Both the position numbers and the translations under genes were made by a program. Below are positions 33,283-43,182 of a stretch of DNA of 53,416 nt, piece after piece. Each line of letters starts with the position of its first letter. The stretch's first letter is position 1. Under the pieces are notes generated by a model. The model searched no databases. It saw only the letters and a list, made by a program, of their open reading frames with translations, and was not told where the DNA came from. This DNA comes from Ferrithrix thermotolerans DSM 19514 (GTDB lineage Bacteria > Actinomycetota > Acidimicrobiia > Acidimicrobiales > Ilumatobacteraceae): contig CAMASN010000017.1 of NCBI GenBank assembly GCA_945861025.1, forward strand, positions 1 through 53,416, written 5' to 3'.

Positions 33283-36200
33283 GACGCTGACCCTAGCGTC
33301 TGAACCACCGGAGGAATCAGCTCGCGCAGGAAGCCAACCAAGAACGTGGCGGGATCGACGCCAGGTTTGATGGGCACCACAATCTGTTTGAGGTCGTCTT
33401 TGATGAGCGCATTTCGCGACAACCGCTTCAGGCGCATCTCTTCGCTGGTCTTGAGTTGGATGGGTGCGAGGCGCGCCTGGTTCGAGGTGATGGTGATGTC
33501 GCGTAGCCCAATGCGGTGGCAATCGGCGCGCAGGCTGCTAATCATCAGCAGCGCCTCGGCGGGTTCGGGCAGCGGACCATAGCGATCGATCCATTCGGCG
33601 CGGATGTCCTCGACGTCGGCATCGGTAGTGACGGCAGCGAGACGGCGATAGGCCTCGAGGCGCAGCGCTTCTTTGGGCACGTATGTGGCGGGGAGATGCG
33701 CGTTGGTGGGCACGTCGAGCTTCACTTCGGAAGGCTCGCGCTTTTCCTCGCCCTTCATTTCGCTGACGGCCTCGGTGACCATCTGGCAATACAGGTCGTA
33801 GCCAACCGCAGCGATGTGACCACTTTGCGCTTGGCCGAGCAGGTTGCCTGCGCCGCGAATTTCGAGGTCGCGCATCGCGATCTTGAATCCGCTACCAAGG
33901 TCGGTGGCCTCGCCGATGGTCTTGAGTCGTTCGTAGGCCTCTTCGGTGAGGGTCTTGTCGCGGGGGTAGAACAAATAGGCGTAGGCACGCGACCCGCTGC
34001 GACCAACGCGGCCGCGCAACTGGTGCATCTGGCCGAGGCCGAGTAGATCGGCGCGCTCGACAACCAATGTGTTCACCGTGGGCATGTCGATGCCGCTCTC
34101 GATGATGGTGGTGCACACCAGCACATCGAAGCGACCCTCCCAAAAATCGAGCACCACTTGTTCGAGGGTGCCTTCGTCCATCTGGCCGTGAGCAACGGCG
34201 ATGCGTGCCTCGGGTACGAGTTCGCGAAGTCGCTGAGCGCAGGCCTCGATGGATTGAACTCGGTTGTGCACCCAGAAGACCTGGCCCTCGCGTAGCAGTT
34301 CGCGGCGAAGCGACTCGATAGCCACTCGCTCGTCGTATTCGCCCACAAAGGTGAGAATCGGTTGGCGGTCGGCTGGGGGAGTCTGCAGCAGCGACAGATC
34401 GCGGATGCCAACCAAGCTCATTTCGAGGGTGCGCGGAATGGGCGTGGCGGTGAGCGTGAGTACATCTACGTTCACCTTGAGCTTCTTCATCATCTCTTTG
34501 TGTTGCACGCCGAAACGCTGCTCTTCGTCGACGACCAAGAGGCCGAGGTCTTTGAAGCGCACTGATTCTTGAAGCAGACGATGAGTGCCGATGACGCAGT
34601 CGATCTCGCCGGTGGCAAGGCCATCGATGACCTTTTTGGCTTGTGCATTGGTGAGGAAGCGGCTGAGCACCTCGACGCGAATCGGGTAGCCAGCAAAGCG
34701 ATCGGCGAATGTGTTGCCGTGCTGTGTGGCGAGCAGTGTGGTGGGCGCCATCACGGCCACTTGCTTGCCATCTTGGATTGCCTTGAACGCAGCGCGAACG
34801 GCAACTTCGGTCTTGCCGAATCCCACGTCGCCACACACCAGACGGTCCATCGGGAAGGCCCGCTCCATGTCGGCTTTGGTGTCTTCGATGGCTTGGCGTT
34901 GGTCGGGCGTCTCGACGAACGGAAAGGCTTCTTCCATGTCGTGCTGCCATGGCGTGTCGCCGCCGAATGCGTAACCCTCGGCGTTGACCCGGCGCTGATA
35001 CAGCACCACCAACTCTTGCGCAATCTCGCGCACGGCTGATTTGACGCGTGACTTGGCCTTCGCAAAATCGGCGCCGCCCAGGCGATGCAACACGGGTGCC
35101 TCGCCGCCCACGTATTGGCGGATGCTGTCGATCTGATCGCTGGGGATGTATAGCTTGTCGCCGCCTTTGTAGGCGAGCAACAGATAGTCGCGCTCGACGC
35201 CACCGATGGTGCGCTTGACCATGCCTTCGTAGTGACCGACACCGTGTTGGTAGTGCACCACGTAGTTGCCGGGCTTGAGGTCTTCGAAGAAGCCACCGCT
35301 CTCGCGCTTGCGCGGGCGGGGTTGGCGATGCGTGCGGCGGCGACCGGTGAGATCGCCCTCGGCGATCACCGCCACCTTGGCCGACGGAATGACAAAACCG
35401 CGATGCAGAGCAGCGGTGACCACGCTGCCGCCGGGACGACTGAGATCGGCGTTTGGTTCGGCGATCTTGAGGTCGAGACCGCGGTCGAGTAGCAGCTGAG
35501 CGAGACGCTTGGCTGAGCCCTCGCCATCGGCCGCCACTACCACGCGCCATTTGTCGGCGAGCAGTTCGCTGAGGCGGTTGGTGAGACCTTCGCCGTCGCC
35601 GACAACCGGCCCCCAACCGCTGGCGTTGACCATCGGTGAATCGGGATTCTCGGGCGAGACGGTGAGCATCCAAGCGCTGACCGACGAGCCCAACAGATGA
35701 TCGGGTTCGGCGTGCAGGCGAGGGAACGCGACATCGGGATCGCGTCCCCACGTGCTGGCCAGAGCGCGGGCGAGATCGTCTTCTTCGGCGAGCAGATCTT
35801 GGGCACGGTCGCGCATGCGCCGTGGCTCAATGATCACCACTTTGCCAGTGGCAGGCAGTACATCGGTGAGCAGTTGATCGCTTTCGGTGAGCCACGGCAA
35901 CCAACTCTCCATGCCATCGAAGTGGGTGCCTTCGGCTAGGCGTTCCCATTGCTCGCGGCCCCACGGCTCGGTACCGATGAGCGTGGTGGCGCGGGCGCGT
36001 ACTGCCTCGCTAGGCAGCAGTTCGCGCGCTGGGAAAATAATTGCCTCGGCAAGGTCGCCGGTGCTGCGCTGATCATTGACACTGATGGTGGTGAGTCGAT
36101 CTACTTCGTCGCCCCAAAGATCGATACGAATTGGCACATCGGCGGTAGATGGGAACACGTCGATGATGGCGCCTCGTCGAGCGACCTCACCGCGGTGCTC

Positions 36201-36698
36201 AACGATTTCCTCGCGGCGGTAGCCGCCTGAGATCAGCGTCTGGAGTAACTCTTCAGGGTCGATGACCGCACCCGGATGCACCCGAACCGGATCTACGTCT
36301 ACTGCGCCGGGACCGAGTCGTTGCAAGAGCGAACGCACACTGGCCACGACGATGGCTGGGCATCGCTCGGGATCGCGCAAGCGCCACAGCACCTCGAGGC
36401 GACGCCCCATCGTCTCGACACTTGGGCTTACTCGCTCGAACGGCAGGGTCTCCCATGCGGGAAACAGCATGACCTCGCCGTCGGGCATGAACTGCTGCAG
36501 GTCGTCGAACAACTGACCCGCTGCGGTACCCGTTGGACACGCCACCACCAACGGTCGTCGGGCACTGAGGTGCGACAGCGCGGCAATGGCAATGGGTCGC
36601 GCTGCCTCGGGCACCGCGATGATCGCGTTTGGCTTGCCAAGCGCCTGCGTGAGGGCTGGCTCATCGCGAAGAAATGGAGGCAATGTCGCGAGATTCAT
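33279..36698 (-). CDS. mfd: Transcription-repair coupling factor
   Basis: 1139 residues, full length. An N-terminal UvrB-like region (about 1-450) carries [21 protein letters not shown]. The RNA polymerase interaction domain begins at [22 protein letters not shown] RecG-like helicase core follows with Walker [20 protein letters not shown] (motif II), [15 protein letters not shown] and the [11 protein letters not shown] motif VI, and then a C-terminal TRCF domain. It removes RNA polymerase stalled at DNA damage and recruits UvrA. The ATG at 36698 is preferred to an upstream frame that runs into the divergent ABC-F leader. It heads the mfd-lipoprotein-mazG operon. Confidence 0.97.
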   Translation of the reverse strand: MNLATLPPFLRDEPALTQALGKPNAIIAVPEAARPIAIAALSHLSARRPLVVACPTGTAAGQLFDDLQQFMPDGEVMLFPAWETLPFERVSPSVETMGRRLEVLWRLRDPERCPAIVVASVRSLLQRLGPGAVDVDPVRVHPGAVIDPEELLQTLISGGYRREEIVEHRGEVARRGAIIDVFPSTADVPIRIDLWGDEVDRLTTISVNDQRSTGDLAEAIIFPARELLPSEAVRARATTLIGTEPWGREQWERLAEGTHFDGMESWLPWLTESDQLLTDVLPATGKVVIIEPRRMRDRAQDLLAEEDDLARALASTWGRDPDVAFPRLHAEPDHLLGSSVSAWMLTVSPENPDSPMVNASGWGPVVGDGEGLTNRLSELLADKWRVVVAADGEGSAKRLAQLLLDRGLDLKIAEPNADLSRPGGSVVTAALHRGFVIPSAKVAVIAEGDLTGRRRTHRQPRPRKRESGGFFEDLKPGNYVVHYQHGVGHYEGMVKRTIGGVERDYLLLAYKGGDKLYIPSDQIDSIRQYVGGEAPVLHRLGGADFAKAKSRVKSAVREIAQELVVLYQRRVNAEGYAFGGDTPWQHDMEEAFPFVETPDQRQAIEDTKADMERAFPMDRLVCGDVGFGKTEVAVRAAFKAIQDGKQVAVMAPTTLLATQHGNTFADRFAGYPIRVEVLSRFLTNAQAKKVIDGLATGEIDCVIGTHRLLQESVRFKDLGLLVVDEEQRFGVQHKEMMKKLKVNVDVLTLTATPIPRTLEMSLVGIRDLSLLQTPPADRQPILTFVGEYDERVAIESLRRELLREGQVFWVHNRVQSIEACAQRLRELVPEARIAVAHGQMDEGTLEQVVLDFWEGRFDVLVCTTIIESGIDMPTVNTLVVERADLLGLGQMHQLRGRVGRSGSRAYAYLFYPRDKTLTEEAYERLKTIGEATDLGSGFKIAMRDLEIRGAGNLLGQAQSGHIAAVGYDLYCQMVTEAVSEMKGEEKREPSEVKLDVPTNAHLPATYVPKEALRLEAYRRLAAVTTDADVEDIRAEWIDRYGPLPEPAEALLMISSLRADCHRIGLRDITITSNQARLAPIQLKTSEEMRLKRLSRNALIKDDLKQIVVPIKPGVDPATFLVGFLRELIPPVVQTLGSAS

Positions 36699-36818
36699 GG
36701 ACCCGATGAGGGTACCGCCAACCGCTGTGACTCGTTCGGGGGAGCGCCGTTCGGGTGCCGAGATCAGATACCGTCGGGCGGCGTCCGTCGGACGTCTCTT
36801 TGTCAGGTAGCCGTTGCC

Positions 36819-38480
36819 ATGTCTGTGTACGCCACGCTTCACGCTCGATCACTCGTCTTGTCGATGGGTCTGTCCACCGTGCTCGATCAGGTCGACCTCA
36901 CTGTGTCGCCCGGATGGCGAGTGGGGCTCGTGGGCCCCAACGGCGTCGGCAAATCGACGTTGCTCAAGGTGCTCAGCGGCCAACTCGCGCCAGATTCTGG
37001 ATCGGTCGCTACCACGCCGCCAAACTCGATGGTGGGGTATCTGCCCCAAGAACCCGAGCGCCGCGCCGATGAGACCGTGGCTGCCTTTCTTGAGCGCCGC
37101 ACCGGTGTCGCTGCGGCGAACCTTGAGCTCGATACCGCCACAAACGAACTTGCCACGGCAGCCCCCGGAGCCGACGATCGATACAGCGATGCGCTCGAAC
37201 ATTGGCTTGCCATTGGTGCGGCCGACTTCGACGCTCGCGTTGGCGAGGTGTGGGCCGAGCTTGGTTTGGCCGATCGATTGCTCGCTCAGACCATGCAGTC
37301 GTTGTCGGGCGGCGAAGCGGCGCGTGCGAGTCTGGCATCGCTGCTGTTGGCGCGCTTCGATGTGTTCTTGCTTGATGAGCCCACCAACGACCTCGACCTC
37401 GATGGCTTGGCCCGGCTCGAGTCGTGGCTCACGTCTCGTCCGGTTGGCGTGGTTGTGGTGAGCCACGATCGCGAGTTCTTGCGGCGCACCGTCACCCACG
37501 TTGGCGAACTTGATCAGTTCACCCATCGACTCTCGCTGTATGCCGGCGGTTGGGATGCATTCCTTGCCGAGCGTGAGGTGGCGGCGCAACATGCGCGCGA
37601 GCGCTACGACGAGTACGCCGACAAAAAATCCACGTTGCTGGGCAGAGCCCAACGCGAACGCGAGTGGGCCACTCAGGGAGTCAGCAAGGCCAAGAAGCAG
37701 CCCTCAGACGGCGACAAGCATTCAAAGAACTTCAAGATCAATCAGACCGAGCAACTCGCTGGCAAGGCGGCACGCACCGAGCGCGCAATGGAGCGGCTCG
37801 AGGTCATCGAAGAACCTCGCGAGGCGTGGCAATTGCGGCTCGTGTTCGGCGAGGCGCCGCGTAGCGGGGCAGTGGTGGCCAGGCTGAGGTCGGTTGCGCT
37901 GCAACGCGGTGACTTCTCGTTGGGCCCAATTGATCTGGCCATTGGTGCTGGCGAACGAATTGCTCTTGTGGGCTCGAACGGCAGCGGCAAAACCACGCTG
38001 CTGCAGATCTTGTTAGGCCGTCTCGCCCCAACGTCGGGCGAGGCCTATCTCGGGCCCAGCGTTGTGGTGGGCGAACTCGAGCAGGGTCGCCTGCAGCTGT
38101 CCGATACCGAGACGTTGCTTGAGGCGTTTATGCACGCCACCGAGATGAAGGTGCCTGAGGCGCGCACGCTGTTGGCCAAGTTCGGTATTGGGGCCAGCGA
38201 GGTGAACCGGCCCACGGGTTCACTGTCGCCCGGTGAGCGCACGCGGGCCGTGTTGGCGTTGCTCATGGCCCGCGGCACCAACTGTTTGGTGCTCGATGAG
38301 CCCACCAACCATCTCGATCTGGCTGCTATCGAGCAGCTTGAGATCGCACTCGAGTCGTTTGCTGGCACTGTGTTGTTGGTGACTCACGATCGAGCGTTGC
38401 TCTCGAACGTGCGCCTGACGCGCAGCATTGAGCTCAAGCACGGCCAGGTTGTGGCCGATCGGGTGTTTAGCGCGAGTTGA
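36819..38480 (+). CDS. ABC-F family ATPase
   Basis: 553 residues with two ABC modules and no membrane segments. Module 1 has Walker [10 protein letters not shown], signature LSGGEAARA and [15 protein letters not shown]. Module 2 has [18 protein letters not shown] and [14 protein letters not shown]. The linker between them is charged (about 235-330) as in Uup/EttA-type proteins that act on ribosomes. The ATG at 36819 starts [17 protein letters not shown], a typical ABC-F beginning; the much longer open frame upstream lies inside mfd antisense. It is divergent from mfd with 120 bp between. The last 14 bp overlap the pth 3' end on the other strand. Which ABC-F subfamily is not certain. Confidence 0.92.
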   Translation: MSVYATLHARSLVLSMGLSTVLDQVDLTVSPGWRVGLVGPNGVGKSTLLKVLSGQLAPDSGSVATTPPNSMVGYLPQEPERRADETVAAFLERRTGVAAANLELDTATNELATAAPGADDRYSDALEHWLAIGAADFDARVGEVWAELGLADRLLAQTMQSLSGGEAARASLASLLLARFDVFLLDEPTNDLDLDGLARLESWLTSRPVGVVVVSHDREFLRRTVTHVGELDQFTHRLSLYAGGWDAFLAEREVAAQHARERYDEYADKKSTLLGRAQREREWATQGVSKAKKQPSDGDKHSKNFKINQTEQLAGKAARTERAMERLEVIEEPREAWQLRLVFGEAPRSGAVVARLRSVALQRGDFSLGPIDLAIGAGERIALVGSNGSGKTTLLQILLGRLAPTSGEAYLGPSVVVGELEQGRLQLSDTETLLEAFMHATEMKVPEARTLLAKFGIGASEVNRPTGSLSPGERTRAVLALLMARGTNCLVLDEPTNHLDLAAIEQLEIALESFAGTVLLVTHDRALLSNVRLTRSIELKHGQVVADRVFSAS

Positions 38481-39084
38481 ACTCGCGCATCGCCGCATCG
38501 GCGCCGCGGCCCACAAGTGCCTCGACTGCGTCGGCGGCAATCTGAATGGACACGTCGAGTGCTTCTCGCTCAGCCTTGCCGAGTCGTGACAGCACATGGT
38601 TGGCGCCTTGCTCTTTCGATGGAGGCTTGCCGATGCCGATTCGCACGCGCAGGTAGTCCTGCGTCTTGAGGTGTTGGGTGATGCTGCGTAAGCCGTTGTT
38701 GCCGGCCAAGCCTCCGCCAACCTTTACGCGCACCTGTGCTGGCGGCAGATCGAGTTCGTCGTGCGCCACGATGAGCCGTGTTGGATCGTCGATGCCGTAA
38801 CGCCTCGCGAGCGCACCCACCGATTGACCCGACAGGTTCATGAACGTGAGCGGAAAGGCAAGCACGCAGCGTTTACCTTCGATGGTGACCTCGGCGACCA
38901 TTGCCTTGTCGCGGCCGGCCTTCAGTGTGGCTGAACAGCGCTTCGCCAAGAGCGCCACAACTTCTTCACCGACGTTGTGGCGCGTTCGTGCGTATTCTTT
39001 GCCCGGGTTGCCCAGTCCGACAATCAGAAAGTCGAATGGGGTGCCGCGGCGTTCGGCTCGCTCACTGCGACCGAACAAAGCCAC
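38467..39084 (-). CDS. pth: Peptidyl-tRNA hydrolase
   Basis: 205 residues. Seen: [23 protein letters not shown] with the catalytic His in [18 protein letters not shown], the [32 protein letters not shown] motif, and [13 protein letters not shown]. It frees tRNAs from dropped-off peptidyl-tRNA. It starts 9 bp after rplY, in the glmU-prs-rplY-pth chain usual in Actinobacteria. A 14-residue basic start ([14 protein letters not shown]) precedes the conserved domain and may be disordered. Its 3' end overlaps the ABC-F gene. Confidence 0.97.
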   Translation of the reverse strand: MALFGRSERAERRGTPFDFLIVGLGNPGKEYARTRHNVGEEVVALLAKRCSATLKAGRDKAMVAEVTIEGKRCVLAFPLTFMNLSGQSVGALARRYGIDDPTRLIVAHDELDLPPAQVRVKVGGGLAGNNGLRSITQHLKTQDYLRVRIGIGKPPSKEQGANHVLSRLGKAEREALDVSIQIAADAVEALVGRGADAAMREFNSR

Positions 39085-39093
39085 AGCTCTGTA

Positions 39094-39690
39094 CTACTCG
39101 GCGGCTGGTGCCGCTGGAGTTGCTTCGGAGCCCTTGCTGCCTTGGATGGCAGTAACGATTGCCATGTCAGGATCGCCAAGTGCGACCACGCCGGCAGGCA
39201 TCGTGAGCGACGAGAGACGAATGACGTCGCCAGGCACCATTGCGCTGATGTCGACAGTGAACTCGTTTGGCATGTTGCCAGGGGTGCACTCGACTTCGAT
39301 GTTGTCGACCGAAGGATCGACCAAGCCGCCTTCGGCGAGAACTGCTTTGGCCTCACCGGTGATGTGTAATGGCACCGACACGGTGATGGTCTCGCTCATG
39401 TTGACCTGCAAGAAGTCGATGTGGCTGACGTTGCGCTTCACTGGGTGACGCTGCACGTCTTTGATGACCGCTGGATACATCTTGCCGTCTACCTGCAGCT
39501 GCAGCACGGTGTTGAAGCCGGCTGGGCCGCTGAGCGCGACGCGAAGGTCACGGCGGGCAACTGCCACGCTGACCGGGGCCATGCCCTGGCCGTACAGAAC
39601 GCCAGGGATCTGATCGGTGGCGCGCAAGCGGCGTGACGCCGGTGAACCGGTTTCACGACCGGTGGAAGCAACAAGAGTGGTCTGCGACAT
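39094..39690 (-). CDS. rplY: 50S ribosomal protein bL25 (CTC form)
   Basis: 198 residues. An L25 domain (about 1-95) has RETGSPASRRLRATDQIPGVLYGQG, and the KDVQRHPVKRNVSHIDFLQV segment binds 5S rRNA. A C-terminal TL5/CTC beta domain (about 100-185) follows, with VPLHITGEAKAVLAEGGLVD and VECTPGNMPNEFTVDIS. The Ala/Pro/Glu-rich tail is usual for actinobacterial L25. GAGGAA stands before the ATG. It lies 95 bp after prs and 9 bp before pth. Confidence 0.97.
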   Translation of the reverse strand: MSQTTLVASTGRETGSPASRRLRATDQIPGVLYGQGMAPVSVAVARRDLRVALSGPAGFNTVLQLQVDGKMYPAVIKDVQRHPVKRNVSHIDFLQVNMSETITVSVPLHITGEAKAVLAEGGLVDPSVDNIEVECTPGNMPNEFTVDISAMVPGDVIRLSSLTMPAGVVALGDPDMAIVTAIQGSKGSEATPAAPAAE

Positions 39691-39785
39691 GGTGAGTTCC
39701 TCTGCCCGGAGGCGATGAGAGGGAAGACTGTTCTTCTCTAGAACGGTTGGAAATGATACCGGCGAGCCGTGGTGGATGCCACCTG

Positions 39786-40847
39786 TCAGGCTTGGTTCTC
39801 GCCGCCAAAGATCTCGCTGACGCTGGTGTCGTCGAACACGGCCGACAGCGCTTCGCCAATAATTGGGGCAATTGAGAGCACTTCGAGCTGCGGAAGCTCG
39901 GTGATTGAGGGCATCGGCAAGGTGTTGGTGAGCACCACGCGCTTGAACGGTGAGTTACGCAAACGCTCGATGGCTGGGCCCGATAGCACGCCATGGGTGG
40001 CCATTGCCCACACCTCGGAGGCACCGCGAGACAGCAGCAATTCGGCGGCGGAGACCACGGTGCCACCCGTGTCGATCATGTCGTCGGTGATGATGCACAC
40101 GCGTCCGGCGACCTCGCCGATGACCTCTTTGGCTTCGGCCACGTTCATCGTGCCCTTGGGGCGGCGCTTGTTGATGAAGGCGACGTCGGCGTCCATGTCG
40201 CTGAGGTGCTGGGCGAAACGCTCGGCAACCTTCACCCGGCCGGCATCGGGAGACACGATGACCATGCCGTTTTCGGCGTGCTCGCGTACATAACGTTCGA
40301 GCACCGGCAGTGCGGTGAGGTGGTCGACTGGGCCATCAAAGAAGCCTTGAATCTGACCGCTATGGAGATCGATCGAGACCATTCGCTTGGCGCCAGCGGC
40401 ACGGAACAGGTCGGCCACAAGGCGGGCAGTGATTGGCTCACGGCCTTCGGCCTTGCGGTCTTGGCGGGCGTAACCATAGAACGGACATACGGCGGTGATG
40501 CGCTTTGCTGACGCCCGGTTGGCGGCATCGATCATGATCAGTTGTTCCATGATCGAGTCGTTGATGCTGCGCCCGTTGCAACCGAAATGGGTCTGCATAA
40601 TGAACACGTCGCTGCCGCGCACGCTCTCGGCAAAACGTGGGCGGATCTCGCCGTTGGCGAACTCGACAACATTGGCGTCGCCCAAGGGGATACCGAGGTG
40701 AGCGGCCACTTCTTGAGCGAGCGCTGGGTGCGTGCGCCCGGTGTAGAGCGACAGACGCTTGGTGGTCACCTTCTCCATGTCTTGGGCTAACGACGGATGA
40801 GCACGGTTTGTGTATACAGATAACCGCTGGGTGGTGACCTTGTCCAT
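39786..40847 (-). CDS. prs: Ribose-phosphate pyrophosphokinase with duplicated N-terminal 23 residues
   Basis: 353 residues. The usual Prs start is RLSLYTGRTHPALAQEVAAHLG, and the normal landmarks follow: FANGEIRPRF, MQTHFGCNGRSINDSIMEQL, the PRPP loop CIITDDMIDTGGTV and a C-terminal SIAPIIGEALSAVF. It makes PRPP from ribose-5-phosphate and ATP. The 23 codons before the usual start (40847-40779) repeat the next 23 (40778-40710) with 16 of 23 residues the same, so an in-frame tandem duplication extends the protein. Either ATG (40847 or 40778) could be used; neither has a good ribosome site, and the family length favours 40778. It follows glmU by 25 bp. Confidence 0.92.
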   Translation of the reverse strand: MDKVTTQRLSVYTNRAHPSLAQDMEKVTTKRLSLYTGRTHPALAQEVAAHLGIPLGDANVVEFANGEIRPRFAESVRGSDVFIMQTHFGCNGRSINDSIMEQLIMIDAANRASAKRITAVCPFYGYARQDRKAEGREPITARLVADLFRAAGAKRMVSIDLHSGQIQGFFDGPVDHLTALPVLERYVREHAENGMVIVSPDAGRVKVAERFAQHLSDMDADVAFINKRRPKGTMNVAEAKEVIGEVAGRVCIITDDMIDTGGTVVSAAELLLSRGASEVWAMATHGVLSGPAIERLRNSPFKRVVLTNTLPMPSITELPQLEVLSIAPIIGEALSAVFDDTSVSEIFGGENQA

Positions 40848-40872
40848 TGTTCTTACTACCGACCTTCCGAAC

Positions 40873-41985
40873 TCACTCGACCGGCGCAGTGTAGAACGCG
40901 CCGGTGGTTTGCGCCGCAACGACGGAACTGCCGGCCGGAAGATGGCAGTACGGACCCACGTGAGCGCCGGCACCAATTTCGGCATCGCGCCCGACGGTGT
41001 TCTCGATGACGCAGTCGGTTGACACGACGCAATCGATGAGTCGGGTATCGGGGCCGAGCTCGCAACCGCTGCCGATGATGGTGCGGCCTTGCAAAATAGT
41101 GCCTGGATACAACGTGACATCGCGCGCGAGTTGCACGGTGACGTCGATGAAGGTCTGGCGGGGGTCGAGCATGGTGACACCGTTGAGCAACCAATGCCGG
41201 TTGGTGCGGGCGCGTAGTTCGCGTTCGGCGAGCGCGAGTTGCCAGCGATCGTTGACCCCAGCGGTTTCGGCTTCGGGGGCATGCACCGCACCAATGCGAT
41301 GGCCCATGCCGGCCAGAGCGCCGATGACATCGGTGAGGTAATACTCGCCCTGAGAGTTGTCGGGCGACAGATGACGCAACGCGGGCCCAAGCAGGTCGCG
41401 TCGGAATGCGTAGATGCTGGTGTTCACTTCGTTCACAGCCAGTTGTTCGGGGCTGGCGTCTCGCTGCTCGATGATGCCCACTACGCGTCCTTCGCCGCTC
41501 TTCGCTTTGGCGCGCACGACCCGGCCGTATCCGGTTGGGTCGTCCATGAACGAGCTGAGCAGCGTGGCGGCGTAGCCATTGGCAACGTGGGTGGCGACGA
41601 GGTCGTGGATGGTTTCGGGCCGCAGCAATGGTGTGTCGCCGGGCAGGATGAGCACAGTGGATTGATCGTCGAGATCGTCGAGGTCGTGGCCGGGTATCGC
41701 CGACATGCCAACCATTGCTGCGTCGCCGGTGCCGCGTTGCACGAGCTGCTCGACGAACGACACGTTGGCCCACTCGGGTGCTTCTTCGTGAACCTTCTTG
41801 GTGACCCGCTCGGCGCCGTGGCCCACCACCACGATGGTGCGATCGACATCGACAGATTCGAGTGCGTGGATGACATGCATCACCATGCCTCGGCCGCAAA
41901 TGAGGTGCAGCGGCTTGGGTCGAGACGAACGCATGCGGGTGCCTTCGCCGGCGGCGAGCACGATGGCAGAAACGGACATGACCAT
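40873..41985 (-). CDS. glmU: GlmU-type nucleotidyltransferase, short C-terminus
   Basis: 370 residues. The N-terminal uridylyltransferase domain is intact: IVLAAGEGTRMRSSRPKPLHLICGRGM, QRGTGDAAM and LILPGDTPLLRPETI, with about 230 residues in the Rossmann part. The left-handed beta-helix begins at about 275 (LDPRQTFIDVTVQLARDVTLYPGTILQG) but stops after about four turns. The family is usually 450-490 residues, so the acetyltransferase active-site turns and C-terminal tail are missing. It probably makes UDP-GlcNAc from GlcNAc-1-P but not the acetyl transfer. Start: ATG at 41985, or ATG at 41979 two codons later. It sits between tRNA-Gln and prs. Confidence 0.88.
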   Translation of the reverse strand: MVMSVSAIVLAAGEGTRMRSSRPKPLHLICGRGMVMHVIHALESVDVDRTIVVVGHGAERVTKKVHEEAPEWANVSFVEQLVQRGTGDAAMVGMSAIPGHDLDDLDDQSTVLILPGDTPLLRPETIHDLVATHVANGYAATLLSSFMDDPTGYGRVVRAKAKSGEGRVVGIIEQRDASPEQLAVNEVNTSIYAFRRDLLGPALRHLSPDNSQGEYYLTDVIGALAGMGHRIGAVHAPEAETAGVNDRWQLALAERELRARTNRHWLLNGVTMLDPRQTFIDVTVQLARDVTLYPGTILQGRTIIGSGCELGPDTRLIDCVVSTDCVIENTVGRDAEIGAGAHVGPYCHLPAGSSVVAAQTTGAFYTAPVE

Positions 41986-42026
41986 GTTCTAGCGCATGCC
42001 GCAGCCCGCCGCATGAGGATGCATTG

Positions 42027-42097
42027 CTCCGGGGAGAGGGCTCGAACCCCTATAAACGGGATCAAAACCCGTTGTCCTACCATTGAACGACCCCGGA
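42027..42097 (-). tRNA. tRNA-Gln (anticodon TTG)
   Basis: On the minus strand the acceptor arms TCCGGGG/CCCCGGA pair fully, and a D-arm GTTC/GGAC is present. The anticodon stem ACGGG/CCCGT closes the loop TTTTGAT, with TTG as anticodon. The T-arm AGGGG/CCTCT encloses TTCGAGC. The discriminator is G and the next bases are CA rather than CCA, so the 3' CCA must be added by enzyme. It lies just upstream of glmU on the same strand. Confidence 0.96.
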
Positions 42098-42147
42098 AAG
42101 GGTTCAACATACGGTATCGGGCGGCACCGAGCGGATGCGAAAAATTT

Positions 42148-42176
42148 TTGCAGACTCAAGAAATCTGTGCTCATAA
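42148..42176 (+). promoter_or_regulatory. Possible promoter of the bS22 gene
   Basis: TTGCAG (42148-42153) and TCATAA (42171-42176) with a 17-bp spacer lie about 60 bp before the bS22 start in a locally A/T-rich stretch. A match of middling quality; the start site is not determined. Confidence 0.35.
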
Positions 42177-42236
42177 CTTGGCGGGTTCGGGCGCGGGGTT
42201 GGGCACTGAGAGATGGGGCGGTAGCGTTCGCAACCC

Positions 42237-42329
42237 ATGGGTTCGTTGATCAAGAAGCGCCGTAAGCGCATGCGTAAAAAGAAGCACAAGAAGATGTTGC
42301 GGCGTACTCGTCACCAGCGTCGTAAATAG
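42237..42329 (+). CDS. bS22-type small basic ribosomal protein (AURKAIP1/COX24 domain)
   Basis: Thirty residues starting MGSLIKKRRKRMRKKKHKKM and ending RRTRHQRRK, almost all Lys and Arg. This matches the tiny bS22 protein found near the decoding region of actinobacterial 30S subunits, which typically starts MGSVIKKRRKRM. It is too short for many gene callers. A strong terminator hairpin follows at 42369-42398. It is divergent from tRNA-Gln and convergent with ispE. Confidence 0.9.
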   Translation: MGSLIKKRRKRMRKKKHKKMLRRTRHQRRK

Positions 42330-42368
42330 TTTTTTTTACGCAACCGGCCGTGGTGTTCCACGTTCGCT

Positions 42369-42398
42369 CGACCGTTCACTTTCGTGAGCGGTCGTTTT
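42369..42398 (+). terminator. Intrinsic terminator after bS22
   Basis: An 11-bp stem (CGACCGTTCAC / GTGAGCGGTCG, one G-U pair) with loop TTTC is followed by TTTTGCGTTTT. It lies 39 bp after the bS22 stop and in antisense about 50 bp past the ispE stop, so it may serve both. Confidence 0.8.
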
Positions 42399-42447
42399 GC
42401 GTTTTCGGGACGAGCCACAAAGCGAGGCGCTCGCTCCACGATTGAGT

Positions 42448-43182
42448 TCACGCAACGGTTGAGGCGAACACCACATGGGCGTCAGGCAGCGCAGCGGCCA
42501 GATCGGCGATGTGCGTATCGACAAACCACGTAGCGCCACTGCCCGCAAGCGTTGGGGGCTTGCCCACCGCTTCGCGAATTCGGTCACGCCAGCGCACGAG
42601 TTGTGGCTCGACAACCAACGCCGCCGGCTCGAGATCGTTGGGGCCATCGCCCGTGGGGCCGCCGAGGTCGTCCCATGCTCGATACACCTGAGGTGTTGAA
42701 CAGCTCAGCGGCGGAATGACCAACGTGAACGATCGGGCCACGAACGGCAGCGGCGTGATGATCTCGCCGATGCCTTGCACCCGGGCGCGGCCACCCACCA
42801 TGCAGAACGGAATATCGGCACCAAGGTTCGCGGCGGCGATGAGGTTGGTGTAGCCGGCCCAACGCAGAATTGCGGCGGCATCGGCGGATCCGCCGCCCAG
42901 ACCACCGCCGTGAGGGATCACCTTGTCGAGGTGTACTGCTGCGTGGCGATTACACAGGCGCAAGGCCTTGCTGGTCAGGTTGCTGTCATCGAGCGGCATG
43001 CCAGCGCTGTAGGCACCGGTGGCCGTGAGCGACGTGGACTCGGTATCGGTATCGATGGACAACGTGTCGGCGAGGTCGAGCGTGACCATCTCGGCATCAA
43101 TGAGGTGATATCCGTCGGTGCGCACGCCAGTGACGGCCAACGTGACCGTGAGTTTGGCGTGGGCCATCACAGTGGTAATCAC
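42448..43182 (-). CDS. ispE: 4-diphosphocytidyl-2-C-methyl-D-erythritol kinase
   Basis: About 244 residues of the GHMP kinase family. Seen: AKLTVTLAVTGVRTDGYHLIDAEM, the ATP loop PHGGGLGGGSADAAAILRW and the C-terminal PTLAGSGATWFV. It phosphorylates CDP-methylerythritol in the MEP isoprenoid pathway. It is about 40-60 residues shorter than most, with a trimmed C-terminus. The GTG at 43182 overlaps the rsmA stop (GTGA), as at the mfd-lipoprotein junction; an ATG at 43167 would also work. The rsmA-ispE order is typical of Actinobacteria. Confidence 0.9.
   Translation of the reverse strand: MITTVMAHAKLTVTLAVTGVRTDGYHLIDAEMVTLDLADTLSIDTDTESTSLTATGAYSAGMPLDDSNLTSKALRLCNRHAAVHLDKVIPHGGGLGGGSADAAAILRWAGYTNLIAAANLGADIPFCMVGGRARVQGIGEIITPLPFVARSFTLVIPPLSCSTPQVYRAWDDLGGPTGDGPNDLEPAALVVEPQLVRWRDRIREAVGKPPTLAGSGATWFVDTHIADLAAALPDAHVVFASTVA

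Noticed and set aside
36276-36818. Extended N-terminus for the ABC-F protein
   Set aside because: The extension is antisense to the mfd start and has no ABC-F similarity; the family begins at 36819.
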